A stretch of DNA of 64,000 bases from NCBI GenBank assembly GCA_032622095.1, contig CP136064.1, forward strand, positions 255,109,863 through 255,173,862. The letters are read 5' to 3'. Origin of the DNA: Siphonodentalium dalli. Taxonomy: Eukaryota; Mollusca; Scaphopoda; Gadilida; Siphonodentaliidae. Both the position numbers and the translations under genes were made by a program. The notes under the pieces are model-generated. The model ran no database searches. It was not told the origin of the DNA and saw only the letters and a program-made list of their open reading frames with translations. This document shows, piece after piece, positions 12,915-27,019 of this stretch (positions are counted from its first letter, which is position 1; every line of letters starts with the position of its first letter).

Positions 12915-14624
12915 AAAATAATCGAAAAAGGGCCATAACTCTGTCAAAAGATATTGGACCAACATCTGGATACCATTATTTTTAGTAGACCTTAGATGCC
13001 TATATTCGCTAGAGATTTCGCGGTCCTCCTCCCATTAGTTTCTGAGTATTTTCAATTAAACAGAAAACGGCCGCAGTAGAAAAACAATATACTTCCTTGG
13101 TTACACCATGGAAGTATAATAATAGGGAAAATCATGAGTGGAAAGAATCCCAGTTTAGGGACGTAAAATGTGAAGTATGGTGAGTATATGTTGTCAAGAC
13201 ATGTGTAGGTTTATCTCAAGTGTTTGGACGTGACCCCACCCCTGCCTCGAAATTGGGTGACGGGATTGGGAAAACATCAACCCTGGCACAAAATGCGAAG
13301 TTTGAGGGCCCGTAACTCCGTTAGTTTCCAACGGATTTTAAAATTATTTTCAGTTTTGCGATCTGCCGCTAACATAGATTGTATAGTGTAAATTTCATCT
13401 GATTTGGAGACGGATAACACTTTGATTATTGGAAAGCATATGGGCCCAAATATAAAATTGGACGGCCAAAATCTCCGCCATTTCCCAACGTATTTACGAT
13501 CTGTTTTCAGCTTCGAGATCGGCTGATGTTGCAGATGTTATATTCTAAGTTTCATCTGATTCGGAAAAGAATTAAAAATTGGTACCACTGACCACCCCTC
13601 CCCAGACCCACAATACTGAACCGACACTTGCAAAATTTGGCCCACCGCGTGCCGTCTTCAGTCCGTACGCATTTTCGTATCAGATGACATCCTATGTTCG
13701 ATCTCTTCGGAGGAGATGTGTTATCAAGCACATGGGCCCAAAATTGCAAAGTTTGAGGGCCCGCGATTCTTTTAGTTTTCGATGGATTTTCGAAATTCTT
13801 CCAGCTTCTAGATCGGCTGGTGTTGCAGATGTTATATTCCAAGTTTCATCTGATTCCGAGAATAATTAAAAATTGGTACCACGGACCACCCCTCCCCAGA
13901 CCCACAATAATGAACCGACACTGGCAAAATTTGGCCAGTCGCGTGCCCTCTTCAGTCCGCACATATTGGCGTATCAGATGACATCCTATATTCGATATCT
14001 TCGGAGGAGATGTGGTCACAAGCACATGGGCCCAAAATTGCAAAGTTTGAGGGCCCGTAACTCTTGCATGTCTTCTCTGATTTCAAAAATCCTTTCTAGT
14101 ATGGATTTGTTTTCGTTCAGGGAATCAACATACTTAAATAGAGGAATGTCAATCAAAACCTTTTTTTTTCGAAAATTTTGCCCCCACCCCAGCGTCAAAA
14201 TATATGGCCGACCCTGTTCAATTTTCTTTTTCAGACTAAACTGACAACTGTCAACACGACTATGAAATCCAAATGCAGTTATCTCTAATGATACGAGAGT
14301 ACAGCATAGTAAATCAAATAGAGGTTTGCCTATTTATGGGCGGTAACTCCTCAGGAAAAGCGCGGACACAAGTTTTGATGCCCGTGGGCAGCAGGGCATA
14401 TCGAGGTGTGCATACGGTCCAATTTTCGATGCTCTGCTGCTTATAATTTCCGAGATAATAAAATGACATTTTTTCAGATAAAGGGAGATAACTCCTCGGA
14501 GAAAACGCGGAAAATATTCTTTATGCGACGATGGCATACAACTCTTTGACCCAAAGATACGTACCAATATTTAGTGTGCTACTCCTGGTACTTTTCGAGT
14601 AATAAGGGTTGCAAAAGTGTCCAG

Positions 14625-14659
<35 letters not shown>

Positions 14660-16369
14660 AAAATAATCGAAAAAGGGCCATAACTCTGTCAAAAGATATT
14701 GGACCAACATCTGGATACCATTATTTTTAGTAGACCTTAGATGCCTATATTCGCTAGAGATTTCGCGGTCCTCCTCCCATTAGTTTCTGAGTATTTTCAA
14801 TTAAACAGAAAACGGCCGCAGTAGAAAAACAATATACTTCCTTGGTTACACCATGGAAGTATAATAATAGGGAAAATCATGAGTGGAAAGAATCCCAGTT
14901 TAGGGACGTAAAATGTGAAGTATGGTGAGTATATGTTGTCAAGACATGTGTAGGTTTATCTCAAGTGTTTGGACGTGACCCCACCCCTGCCTCGAAATTG
15001 GGTGACGGGATTGGGAAAACATCAACCCTGGCACAAAATGCGAAGTTTGAGGGCCCGTAACTCCGTTAGTTTCCAACGGATTTTAAAATTATTTTCAGTT
15101 TTGCGATCTGCCGCTAACATAGATTGTATAGTGTAAATTTCATCTGATTTGGAGACGGATAACACTTTGATTATTGGAAAGCATATGGGCCCAAATATAA
15201 AATTGGACGGCCAAAATCTCCGCCATTTCCCAACGTATTTACGATCTGTTTTCAGCTTCGAGATCGGCTGATGTTGCAGATGTTATATTCTAAGTTTCAT
15301 CTGATTCGGAAAAGAATTAAAAATTGGTACCACTGACCACCCCTCCCCAGACCCACAATACTGAACCGACACTTGCAAAATTTGGCCCACCGCGTGCCGT
15401 CTTCAGTCCGTACGCATTTTCGTATCAGATGACATCCTATGTTCGATCTCTTCGGAGGAGATGTGTTATCAAGCACATGGGCCCAAAATTGCAAAGTTTG
15501 AGGGCCCGCGATTCTTTTAGTTTTCGATGGATTTTCGAAATTCTTCCAGCTTCTAGATCGGCTGATGTTGCAGATGTTATATTCCAAGTTTCATCTGATT
15601 CCGAGAATAATTAAAAATTGGTACCACGGACCACCCCTCCCCAGACCCACAATAATGAACCGACACTGGCAAAATTTGGCCAGTCGCGTGCCCTCTTCAG
15701 TCCGCACATATTGGCGTATCAGATGACATCCTATATTCGATATCTTCGGAGGAGATGTGGTCACAAGCACATGGGCCCAAAATTGCAAAGTTTGAGGGCC
15801 CGTAACTCTTGCATGTCTTCTCTGATTTCAAAAATCCTTTCTAGTATGGATTTGTTTTCGTTCAGGGAATCAACATACTTAAATAGAGGAATGTCAATCA
15901 AAACCTTTTTTTTTCGAAAATTTTGCCCCCACCCCAGCGTCAAAATATATGGCCGACCCTGTTCAATTTTCTTTTTCAGACTAAACTGACAACTGTCAAC
16001 ACGACTATGAAATCCAAATGCAGTTATCTCTAATGATACGAGAGTACAGCATAGTAAATCAAATAGAGGTTTGCCTATTTATGGGCGGTAACTCCTCAGG
16101 AAAAGCGCGGACACAAGTTTTGATGCCCGTGGGCAGCAGGGCATATCGAGGTGTGCATACGGTCCAATTTTCGATGCTCTGCTGCTTATAATTTCCGAGA
16201 TAATAAAATGACATTTTTTCAGATAAAGGGAGATAACTCCTCGGAGAAAACGCGGAAAATATTCTTTATGCGACGATGGCATACAACTCTTTGACCCAAA
16301 GATACGTACCAATATTTAGTGTGCTACTCCTGGTACTTTTCGAGTAATAAGGGTTGCAAAAGTGTCCAG

Positions 16370-16404
<35 letters not shown>

Positions 16405-18114
16405 AAAATAATCGAAAAAGGGCCATAACTCTGTCAAAAGATATTGGACCAACATCTGGATACCATTATTTTTAGTAGACCTTAGATGCCTATATTCGCT
16501 AGAGATTTCGCGGTCCTCCTCCCATTAGTTTCTGAGTATTTTCAATTAAACAGAAAACGGCCGCAGTAGAAAAACAATATACTTCCTTGGTTACACCATG
16601 GAAGTATAATAATAGGGAAAATCATGAGTGGAAAGAATCCCAGTTTAGGGACGTAAAATGTGAAGTATGGTGAGTATATGTTGTCAAGACATGTGTAGGT
16701 TTATCTCAAGTGTTTGGACGTGACCCCACCCCTGCCTCGAAATTGGGTGACGGGATTGGGAAAACATCAACCCTGGCACAAAATGCGAAGTTTGAGGGCC
16801 CGTAACTCCGTTAGTTTCCAACGGATTTTAAAATTATTTTCAGTTTTGCGATCTGCCGCTAACATAGATTGTATAGTGTAAATTTCATCTGATTTGGAGA
16901 CGGATAACACTTTGATTATTGGAAAGCATATGGGCCCAAATATAAAATTGGACGGCCAAAATCTCCGCCATTTCCCAACGTATTTACGATCTGTTTTCAG
17001 CTTCGAGATCGGCTGATGTTGCAGATGTTATATTCTAAGTTTCATCTGATTCGGAAAAGAATTAAAAATTGGTACCACTGACCACCCCTCCCCAGACCCA
17101 CAATACTGAACCGACACTTGCAAAATTTGGCCCACCGCGTGCCGTCTTCAGTCCGTACGCATTTTCGTATCAGATGACATCCTATGTTCGATCTCTTCGG
17201 AGGAGATGTGTTATCAAGCACATGGGCCCAAAATTGCAAAGTTTGAGGGCCCGCGATTCTTTTAGTTTTCGATGGATTTTCGAAATTCTTCCAGCTTCTA
17301 GATCGGCTGATGTTGCAGATGTTATATTCCAAGTTTCATCTGATTCCGAGAATAATTAAAAATTGGTACCACGGACCACCCCTCCCCAGACCCACAATAA
17401 TGAACCGACACTGGCAAAATTTGGCCAGTCGCGTGCCCTCTTCAGTCCGCACATATTGGCGTATCAGATGACATCCTATATTCGATATCTTCGGAGGAGA
17501 TGTGGTCACAAGCACATGGGCCCAAAATTGCAAAGTTTGAGGGCCCGTAACTCTTGCATGTCTTCTCTGATTTCAAAAATCCTTTCTAGTATGGATTTGT
17601 TTTCGTTCAGGGAATCAACATACTTAAATAGAGGAATGTCAATCAAAACCTTTTTTTTTCGAAAATTTTGCCCCCACCCCAGCGTCAAAATATATGGCCG
17701 ACCCTGTTCAATTTTCTTTTTCAGACTAAACTGACAACTGTCAACACGACTATGAAATCCAAATGCAGTTATCTCTAATGATACGAGAGTACAGCATAGT
17801 AAATCAAATAGAGGTTTGCCTATTTATGGGCGGTAACTCCTCAGGAAAAGCGCGGACACAAGTTTTGATGCCCGTGGGCAGCAGGGCATATCGAGGTGTG
17901 CATACGGTCCAATTTTCGATGCTCTGCTGCTTATAATTTCCGAGATAATAAAATGACATTTTTTCAGATAAAGGGAGATAACTCCTCGGAGAAAACGCGG
18001 AAAATATTCTTTATGCGACGATGGCATACAACTCTTTGACCCAAAGATACGTACCAATATTTAGTGTGCTACTCCTGGTACTTTTCGAGTAATAAGGGTT
18101 GCAAAAGTGTCCAG

Positions 18115-18152
<38 letters not shown>

Positions 18153-19862
18153 AAAATAATCGAAAAAGGGCCATAACTCTGTCAAAAGATATTGGACCAA
18201 CATCTGGATACCATTATTTTTAGTAGACCTTAGATGCCTATATTCGCTAGAGATTTCGCGGTCCTCCTCCCATTAGTTTCTGAGTATTTTCAATTAAACA
18301 GAAAACGGCCGCAGTAGAAAAACAATATACTTCCTTGGTTACACCATGGAAGTATAATAATAGGGAAAATCATGAGTGGAAAGAATCCCAGTTTAGGGAC
18401 GTAAAATGTGAAGTATGGTGAGTATATGTTGTCAAGACATGTGTAGGTTTATCTCAAGTGTTTGGACGTGACCCCACCCCTGCCTCGAAATTGGGTGACG
18501 GGATTGGGAAAACATCAACCCTGGCACAAAATGCGAAGTTTGAGGGCCCGTAACTCCGTTAGTTTCCAACGGATTTTAAAATTATTTTCAGTTTTGCGAT
18601 CTGCCGCTAACATAGATTGTATAGTGTAAATTTCATCTGATTTGGAGACGGATAACACTTTGATTATTGGAAAGCATATGGGCCCAAATATAAAATTGGA
18701 CGGCCAAAATCTCCGCCATTTCCCAACGTATTTACGATCTGTTTTCAGCTTCGAGATCGGCTGATGTTGCAGATGTTATATTCTAAGTTTCATCTGATTC
18801 GGAAAAGAATTAAAAATTGGTACCACTGACCACCCCTCCCCAGACCCACAATACTGAACCGACACTTGCAAAATTTGGCCCACCGCGTGCCGTCTTCAGT
18901 CCGTACGCATTTTCGTATCAGATGACATCCTATGTTCGATCTCTTCGGAGGAGATGTGTTATCAAGCACATGGGCCCAAAATTGCAAAGTTTGAGGGCCC
19001 GCGATTCTTTTAGTTTTCGATGGATTTTCGAAATTCTTCCAGCTTCTAGATCGGCTGATGTTGCAGATGTTATATTCCAAGTTTCATCTGATTCCGAGAA
19101 TAATTAAAAATTGGTACCACGGACCACCCCTCCCCAGACCCACAATAATGAACCGACACTGGCAAAATTTGGCCAGTCGCGTGCCCTCTTCAGTCCGCAC
19201 ATATTGGCGTATCAGATGACATCCTATATTCGATATCTTCGGAGGAGATGTGGTCACAAGCACATGGGCCCAAAATTGCAAAGTTTGAGGGCCCGTAACT
19301 CTTGCATGTCTTCTCTGATTTCAAAAATCCTTTCTAGTATGGATTTGTTTTCGTTCAGGGAATCAACATACTTAAATAGAGGAATGTCAATCAAAACCTT
19401 TTTTTTTCGAAAATTTTGCCCCCACCCCAGCGTCAAAATATATGGCCGACCCTGTTCAATTTTCTTTTTCAGACTAAACTGACAACTGTCAACACGACTA
19501 TGAAATCCAAATGCAGTTATCTCTAATGATACGAGAGTACAGCATAGTAAATCAAATAGAGGTTTGCCTATTTATGGGCGGTAACTCCTCAGGAAAAGCG
19601 CGGACACAAGTTTTGATGCCCGTGGGCAGCAGGGCATATCGAGGTGTGCATACGGTCCAATTTTCGATGCTCTGCTGCTTATAATTTCCGAGATAATAAA
19701 ATGACATTTTTTCAGATAAAGGGAGATAACTCCTCGGAGAAAACGCGGAAAATATTCTTTATGCGACGATGGCATACAACTCTTTGACCCAAAGATACGT
19801 ACCAATATTTAGTGTGCTACTCCTGGTACTTTTCGAGTAATAAGGGTTGCAAAAGTGTCCAG

Positions 19863-19900
<38 letters not shown>

Positions 19901-21610
19901 AAAATAATCGAAAAAGGGCCATAACTCTGTCAAAAGATATTGGACCAACATCTGGATACCATTATTTTTAGTAGACCTTAGATGCCTATATTCGCTAGAG
20001 ATTTCGCGGTCCTCCTCCCATTAGTTTCTGAGTATTTTCAATTAAACAGAAAACGGCCGCAGTAGAAAAACAATATACTTCCTTGGTTACACCATGGAAG
20101 TATAATAATAGGGAAAATCATGAGTGGAAAGAATCCCAGTTTAGGGACGTAAAATGTGAAGTATGGTGAGTATATGTTGTCAAGACATGTGTAGGTTTAT
20201 CTCAAGTGTTTGGACGTGACCCCACCCCTGCCTCGAAATTGGGTGACGGGATTGGGAAAACATCAACCCTGGCACAAAATGCGAAGTTTGAGGGCCCGTA
20301 ACTCCGTTAGTTTCCAACGGATTTTAAAATTATTTTCAGTTTTGCGATCTGCCGCTAACATAGATTGTATAGTGTAAATTTCATCTGATTTGGAGACGGA
20401 TAACACTTTGATTATTGGAAAGCATATGGGCCCAAATATAAAATTGGACGGCCAAAATCTCCGCCATTTCCCAACGTATTTACGATCTGTTTTCAGCTTC
20501 GAGATCGGCTGATGTTGCAGATGTTATATTCTAAGTTTCATCTGATTCGGAAAAGAATTAAAAATTGGTACCACTGACCACCCCTCCCCAGACCCACAAT
20601 ACTGAACCGACACTTGCAAAATTTGGCCCACCGCGTGCCGTCTTCAGTCCGTACGCATTTTCGTATCAGATGACATCCTATGTTCGATCTCTTCGGAGGA
20701 GATGTGTTATCAAGCACATGGGCCCAAAATTGCAAAGTTTGAGGGCCCGCGATTCTTTTAGTTTTCGATGGATTTTCGAAATTCTTCCAGCTTCTAGATC
20801 GGCTGATGTTGCAGATGTTATATTCCAAGTTTCATCTGATTCCGAGAATAATTAAAAATTGGTACCACGGACCACCCCTCCCCAGACCCACAATAATGAA
20901 CCGACACTGGCAAAATTTGGCCAGTCGCGTGCCCTCTTCAGTCCGCACATATTGGCGTATCAGATGACATCCTATATTCGATATCTTCGGAGGAGATGTG
21001 GTCACAAGCACATGGGCCCAAAATTGCAAAGTTTGAGGGCCCGTAACTCTTGCATGTCTTCTCTGATTTCAAAAATCCTTTCTAGTATGGATTTGTTTTC
21101 GTTCAGGGAATCAACATACTTAAATAGAGGAATGTCAATCAAAACCTTTTTTTTTCGAAAATTTTGCCCCCACCCCAGCGTCAAAATATATGGCCGACCC
21201 TGTTCAATTTTCTTTTTCAGACTAAACTGACAACTGTCAACACGACTATGAAATCCAAATGCAGTTATCTCTAATGATACGAGAGTACAGCATAGTAAAT
21301 CAAATAGAGGTTTGCCTATTTATGGGCGGTAACTCCTCAGGAAAAGCGCGGACACAAGTTTTGATGCCCGTGGGCAGCAGGGCATATCGAGGTGTGCATA
21401 CGGTCCAATTTTCGATGCTCTGCTGCTTATAATTTCCGAGATAATAAAATGACATTTTTTCAGATAAAGGGAGATAACTCCTCGGAGAAAACGCGGAAAA
21501 TATTCTTTATGCGACGATGGCATACAACTCTTTGACCCAAAGATACGTACCAATATTTAGTGTGCTACTCCTGGTACTTTTCGAGTAATAAGGGTTGCAA
21601 AAGTGTCCAG

Positions 21611-21645
<35 letters not shown>

Positions 21646-23355
21646 AAAATAATCGAAAAAGGGCCATAACTCTGTCAAAAGATATTGGACCAACATCTGG
21701 ATACCATTATTTTTAGTAGACCTTAGATGCCTATATTCGCTAGAGATTTCGCGGTCCTCCTCCCATTAGTTTCTGAGTATTTTCAATTAAACAGAAAACG
21801 GCCGCAGTAGAAAAACAATATACTTCCTTGGTTACACCATGGAAGTATAATAATAGGGAAAATCATGAGTGGAAAGAATCCCAGTTTAGGGACGTAAAAT
21901 GTGAAGTATGGTGAGTATATGTTGTCAAGACATGTGTAGGTTTATCTCAAGTGTTTGGACGTGACCCCACCCCTGCCTCGAAATTGGGTGACGGGATTGG
22001 GAAAACATCAACCCTGGCACAAAATGCGAAGTTTGAGGGCCCGTAACTCCGTTAGTTTCCAACGGATTTTAAAATTATTTTCAGTTTTGCGATCTGCCGC
22101 TAACATAGATTGTATAGTGTAAATTTCATCTGATTTGGAGACGGATAACACTTTGATTATTGGAAAGCATATGGGCCCAAATATAAAATTGGACGGCCAA
22201 AATCTCCGCCATTTCCCAACGTATTTACGATCTGTTTTCAGCTTCGAGATCGGCTGATGTTGCAGATGTTATATTCTAAGTTTCATCTGATTCGGAAAAG
22301 AATTAAAAATTGGTACCACTGACCACCCCTCCCCAGACCCACAATACTGAACCGACACTTGCAAAATTTGGCCCACCGCGTGCCGTCTTCAGTCCGTACG
22401 CATTTTCGTATCAGATGACATCCTATGTTCGATCTCTTCGGAGGAGATGTGTTATCAAGCACATGGGCCCAAAATTGCAAAGTTTGAGGGCCCGCGATTC
22501 TTTTAGTTTTCGATGGATTTTCGAAATTCTTCCAGCTTCTAGATCGGCTGATGTTGCAGATGTTATATTCCAAGTTTCATCTGATTCCGAGAATAATTAA
22601 AAATTGGTACCACGGACCACCCCTCCCCAGACCCACAATAATGAACCGACACTGGCAAAATTTGGCCAGTCGCGTGCCCTCTTCAGTCCGCACATATTGG
22701 CGTATCAGATGACATCCTATATTCGATATCTTCGGAGGAGATGTGGTCACAAGCACATGGGCCCAAAATTGCAAAGTTTGAGGGCCCGTAACTCTTGCAT
22801 GTCTTCTCTGATTTCAAAAATCCTTTCTAGTATGGATTTGTTTTCGTTCAGGGAATCAACATACTTAAATAGAGGAATGTCAATCAAAACCTTTTTTTTT
22901 CGAAAATTTTGCCCCCACCCCAGCGTCAAAATATATGGCCGACCCTGTTCAATTTTCTTTTTCAGACTAAACTGACAACTGTCAACACGACTATGAAATC
23001 CAAATGCAGTTATCTCTAATGATACGAGAGTACAGCATAGTAAATCAAATAGAGGTTTGCCTATTTATGGGCGGTAACTCCTCAGGAAAAGCGCGGACAC
23101 AAGTTTTGATGCCCGTGGGCAGCAGGGCATATCGAGGTGTGCATACGGTCCAATTTTCGATGCTCTGCTGCTTATAATTTCCGAGATAATAAAATGACAT
23201 TTTTTCAGATAAAGGGAGATAACTCCTCGGAGAAAACGCGGAAAATATTCTTTATGCGACGATGGCATACAACTCTTTGACCCAAAGATACGTACCAATA
23301 TTTAGTGTGCTACTCCTGGTACTTTTCGAGTAATAAGGGTTGCAAAAGTGTCCAG

Positions 23356-23393
<38 letters not shown>

Positions 23394-25118
23394 AAAATAA
23401 TCGAAAAAGGGCCATAACTCTGTCAAAAGATATTGGACCAACATCTGGATACCATTATTTTTAGTAGACCTTAGATGCCTATATTCGCTAGAGATTTCGC
23501 GGTCCTCCTCCCATTAGTTTCTGAGTATTTTCAATTAAACAGAAAACGGCCGCAGTAGAAAAACAATATACTTCCTTGGTTACACCATGGAAGTATAATA
23601 ATAGGGAAAATCATGAGTGGAAAGAATCCCAGTTTAGGGACGTAAAATGTGAAGTATGGTGAGTATATGTTGTCAAGACATGTGTAGGTTTATCTCAAGT
23701 GTTTGGACGTGACCCCACCCCTGCCTCGAAATTGGGTGACGGGATTGGGAAAACATCAACCCTGGCACAAAATGCGAAGTTTGAGGGCCCGTAACTCCGT
23801 TAGTTTCCAACGGATTTTAAAATTATTTTCAGTTTTGCGATCTGCCGCTAACATAGATTGTATAGTGTAAATTTCATCTGATTTGGAGACGGATAACACT
23901 TTGATTATTGGAAAGCATATGGGCCCAAATATAAAATTGGACGGCCAAAATCTCCGCCATTTCCCAACGTATTTACGATCTGTTTTCAGCTTCGAGATCG
24001 GCTGATGTTGCAGATGTTATATTCTAAGTTTCATCTGATTCGGAAAAGAATTAAAAATTGGTACCACTGACCACCCCTCCCCAGACCCACAATACTGAAC
24101 CGACACTTGCAAAATTTGGCCCACCGCGTGCCGTCTTCAGTCCGTACGCATTTTCGTATCAGATGACATCCTATGTTCGATCTCTTCGGAGGAGATGTGT
24201 TATCAAGCACATGGGCCCAAAATTGCAAAGTTTGAGGGCCCGCGATTCTTTTAGTTTTCGATGGATTTTCGAAATTCTTCCAGCTTCTAGATCGGCTGAT
24301 GTTGCAGATGTTATATTCCAAGTTTCATCTGATTCCGAGAATAATTAAAAATTGGTACCACGGACCACCCCTCCCCAGACCCACAATAATGAACCGACAC
24401 TGGCAAAATTTGGCCAGTCGCGTGCCCTCTTCAGTCCGCACATATTGGCGTATCAGATGACATCCTATATTCGATATCTTCGGAGGAGATGTGGTCACAA
24501 GCACATGGGCCCAAAATTGCAAAGTTTGAGGGCCCGTAACTCTTGCATGTCTTCTCTGATTTCAAAAATCCTTTCTAGTATGGATTTGTTTTCGTTCAGG
24601 GAATCAACATACTTAAATAGAGGAATGTCAATCAAAACCTTTTTTTTTCGAAAATTTTGCCCCCACCCCAGCGTCAAAATATATGGCCGACCCTGTTCAA
24701 TTTTCTTTTTCAGACTAAACTGACAACTGTCAACACGACTATGAAATCCAAATGCAGTTATCTCTAATGATACGAGAGTACAGCATAGTAAATCAAATAG
24801 AGGTTTGCCTATTTATGGGCGGTAACTCCTCAGGAAAAGCGCGGACACAAGTTTTGATGCCCGTGGGCAGCAGGGCATATCGAGGTGTGCATACGGTCCA
24901 ATTTTCGATGCTCTGCTGCTTATAATTTCCGAGATAATAAAATGACATTTTTTCAGATAAAGGGAGATAACTCCTCGGAGAAAACGCGGAAAATATTCTT
25001 TATGCGACGATGGCATACAACTCTTTGACCCAAAGATACGTACCAATATTTAGTGTGCTACTCCTGGTACTTTTCGAGTAATAAGGGTTGCAAAAGTGTC
25101 CAGTATAATAATAATAAT

Positions 25119-25172
25119 AACTAGAATTTTTAAACTTCCTATTGGAAGTTTGATACTTCCATATAATTATCA
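25119..25172 (+). other. Right arm of the A/B element (AACTAG boundary and palindrome)
   Basis: Right after (AAT)4 comes AACTAG (25119-25124), then the palindrome AAACTTCC...GGAAGTTT, then GATACTTCCAT. The two other array ends (33709, 46908) have the same order: AACTAG, a TTCC/GGAA palindrome, then ATACTTCCAT. The sequence between those landmarks differs, so this is a related but distinct right-arm subtype. CTAG resembles the CTRR 3' terminus of canonical Helitrons, but the typical hairpin just upstream of it is not seen, so this reading is weak. Confidence 0.6.
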
Positions 25173-25189
25173 TATATATTCCAATCCAA

Positions 25190-25350
25190 ATCCCCTCTCA
25201 ATCATTACCTTTCCCATAACCCAAATCTTAACATAACCATACCTATCGGCAACCCGTACCATGTCCCAATACTAAATGTTTCTATAAGCATAACCATGCT
25301 CTAGCCGTAACCATAACCACAATAATTCTAACTATATCTATAACTTTAAA
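25190..25350. repeat. Degenerate CATAACC-rich tract
   Basis: About 160 bp with few G, carrying imperfect copies of CCATAACC/CATAACCA (for example near 25214, 25234, 25288 and 25307). It looks like an old, diverged short tandem repeat. It is not a perfect telomere repeat. The 300 bp that follow, to about 25615, hold nothing I recognise. Confidence 0.5.
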
Positions 25351-25620
25351 AAGTCATGGAATATAAGTAGTGGCTCACCTTTTCGATCGTAATTTTGTTT
25401 ATCTCGATTAATCCGTTCCACAACTATTGAAGTATTTATTTAGTTACACCCATGCATACTTCAGACCTTATATTATAATACATGTTTATCATAAACACAT
25501 CAGTTCGCAAAAATAAAAGATTAAGAATGAGGCTACTTTTGAAATTATATTTCTCGTAAAAAGTGACCCCTAGTAGACCCTTTGGTATCATCTAGATGGT
25601 CTCCTGTAATTTCTGTAGAA

Positions 25621-25643
25621 GACAGACACAGGCAGACAGACAG
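25621..25643. repeat. Short imperfect (CAGA)n tract
   Basis: GACAGACACAGGCAGACAGA followed by CAG: about five imperfect CAGA units just upstream of the MITE. Confidence 0.6.
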
Positions 25644-25656
25644 AAATTCGCAGATA

Positions 25657-25830
25657 TACAGTAATGCCCTATGTAATCGACCCCTTAAACACAGCAGAAT
25701 TATGGGTAACTTTTCGGGATTCAGGAGAGCTTTCGGATGAATGTCAGCAGGCTATATTTCCCGCTAAATCCTGAAATATTACCCATAATTCTGCTATGTT
25801 TAAGGAGTCGATTACTTAGGGCATACTGTA
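25657..25830. mobile_element. Tc1/mariner-like MITE, about 170 bp, TA-flanked
   Basis: Long terminal inverted repeats cover about 65-70 bp at each end: 25659-25722 and 25766-25828. They begin CAGTAATGCCCTA and end TAGGGCATACTG; with the flanks the ends read TACAGTA...TACTGTA. TA dinucleotides flank both ends (25657-25658 and 25829-25830), inside a wider AGATATA direct repeat. The loop of about 45 bp has no ORF, so the element is non-autonomous. TA target duplication and CAGT-type ends are characteristic of Tc1/mariner elements; placement within that superfamily is inference. The arms differ at several positions, so the copy is not very recent. Confidence 0.75.
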
Positions 25831-26665
25831 GATATAGATGTAAGCATGTTATTAAATTATTCATGAATTCCAAATTAAATCACACGACGTCAGATGCACC
25901 TATCCCATGACACTCCACGTGACAATTCACCGTGTGTTCCAATTTTAGTTTGTCATGATCCAACCGGTTGGGCACCAATAGCAGGTCAGACCGACAAACA
26001 AATGAACACAGACACAGTTCGGTTTTATTAGTATACATACCCACATGTGTACAATATATATATTTAATTGGCAACGGGAATAAAGAACATGCACGGGTTC
26101 CACATGCACACATGTGTCTATCTCTTGTGCATATATTCCAAATTAAAGACTTGAGATGTTAAAAATTATAACTGCTATGGGATGGTATATTCTCGTGAAA
26201 TATACGGATAGTTATAGTCTGTCCACAATGAAGTGCGAAGTTTTAAATCAATGCCGATCTGTAATTTGCCAAGTGTTAAGTCTTGGTTTATCAGTTTGTC
26301 GGGTCAGTGATTTCAACGGCCAGTACTATAAGTGACGGTTATATCTACGTGCAGCGGATATATTTATTTATGAAATAATTATGCGCGAATGGCAATCACT
26401 CACACAACTGATAACACATGTCTTGATTACGCCTTATTATAAAATTAGTAACATGCTAAAAACGAGCCCAAATCACCAGAATGGGACAAAGGCGAATATG
26501 TTTTATTTGAAGTTCTATCATGCTCGGGAACGCTCTAGAAAGATCACTGAAATGTCACTATATATGTGTATCAGGAATCAAGCATTAAATATAATTTAGA
26601 AACATATCAAAATAGCATAACAGGTAATGCTGTCAAGACACGTTATGTCATTACAAACGTTTATA

Positions 26666-26707
26666 CCGATTGTACTGACTGTCCAACCGATTGTACTGAC
26701 TGTCCAA
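26666..26707. repeat. 21-bp direct duplication
   Basis: Two adjacent copies of a 21-bp word beginning CCGATTGTACTGACTG (26666-26686 and 26687-26707). The surrounding 25,840-27,019 is otherwise single-copy AT-rich sequence with no gene, RNA or element that I recognise; the frames near 25,880-26,810 are short, overlap on both strands and lack domains. Confidence 0.85.
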
Positions 26708-27019
26708 GATCGCGAACTTTTCCACAGCTTGTGCGAATTTTGTATACATTTTTGGTTCAAAGCGACTTAATCGGACAGGTGCGCAACACACTGTGCCATC
26801 AGAAGTAGGCCAGTCATGCAGCCAATTCTATTTTAAAGAGCGCGGATTTGGGAAAGCTGCATTGTGTGAGAACGTAACATGATTCGCGTACATCTATATG
26901 CATTTCGGTATGTTGCTTTCCCGAGTAATGGTGCCTTTTCTGTGTACATAAATAGCACCAAACTGAACATACGCCTTCTCACCAGCAAAATGATAAATAG
27001 CCGATGTGTTGAAACGGTA

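Larger units (their letters stand above)
7077..25118. repeat. Tandem array B, 1745/1748-bp monomer, 10 full copies plus a 5' partial
   Basis: Counting each monomer from the GAAAAATAATCG that follows the AAT tract, copies start at 7678, 9423, 11168, 12913, 14658, 16403, 18151, 19899, 21644 and 23392, preceded by a 601-bp partial. The +3 bp steps are all explained by one extra AAT. Substitutions are very rare: the one I can place is A to G at 13820. Order within a monomer: a 175-bp AT-rich segment; hairpin (7853-7883); two short degenerate sub-repeats; two full 294-bp sub-repeats (from 8273); a conserved module with GCGCGGACAC and GGGAGATAACTCC; AAT tract. The array ends at 25118 with only (AAT)4, followed by AACTAG. 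No supported gene. Confidence 0.98.

Noticed and set aside
7077-25118. CRISPR-like array
   Set aside because: The period is 1745 bp with no short repeat/unique spacer pattern, and the sequence context is eukaryotic.
25190-25350. Interstitial telomere repeat
   Set aside because: The CATAACC-like words are irregular and never give consecutive CCCTAA units.
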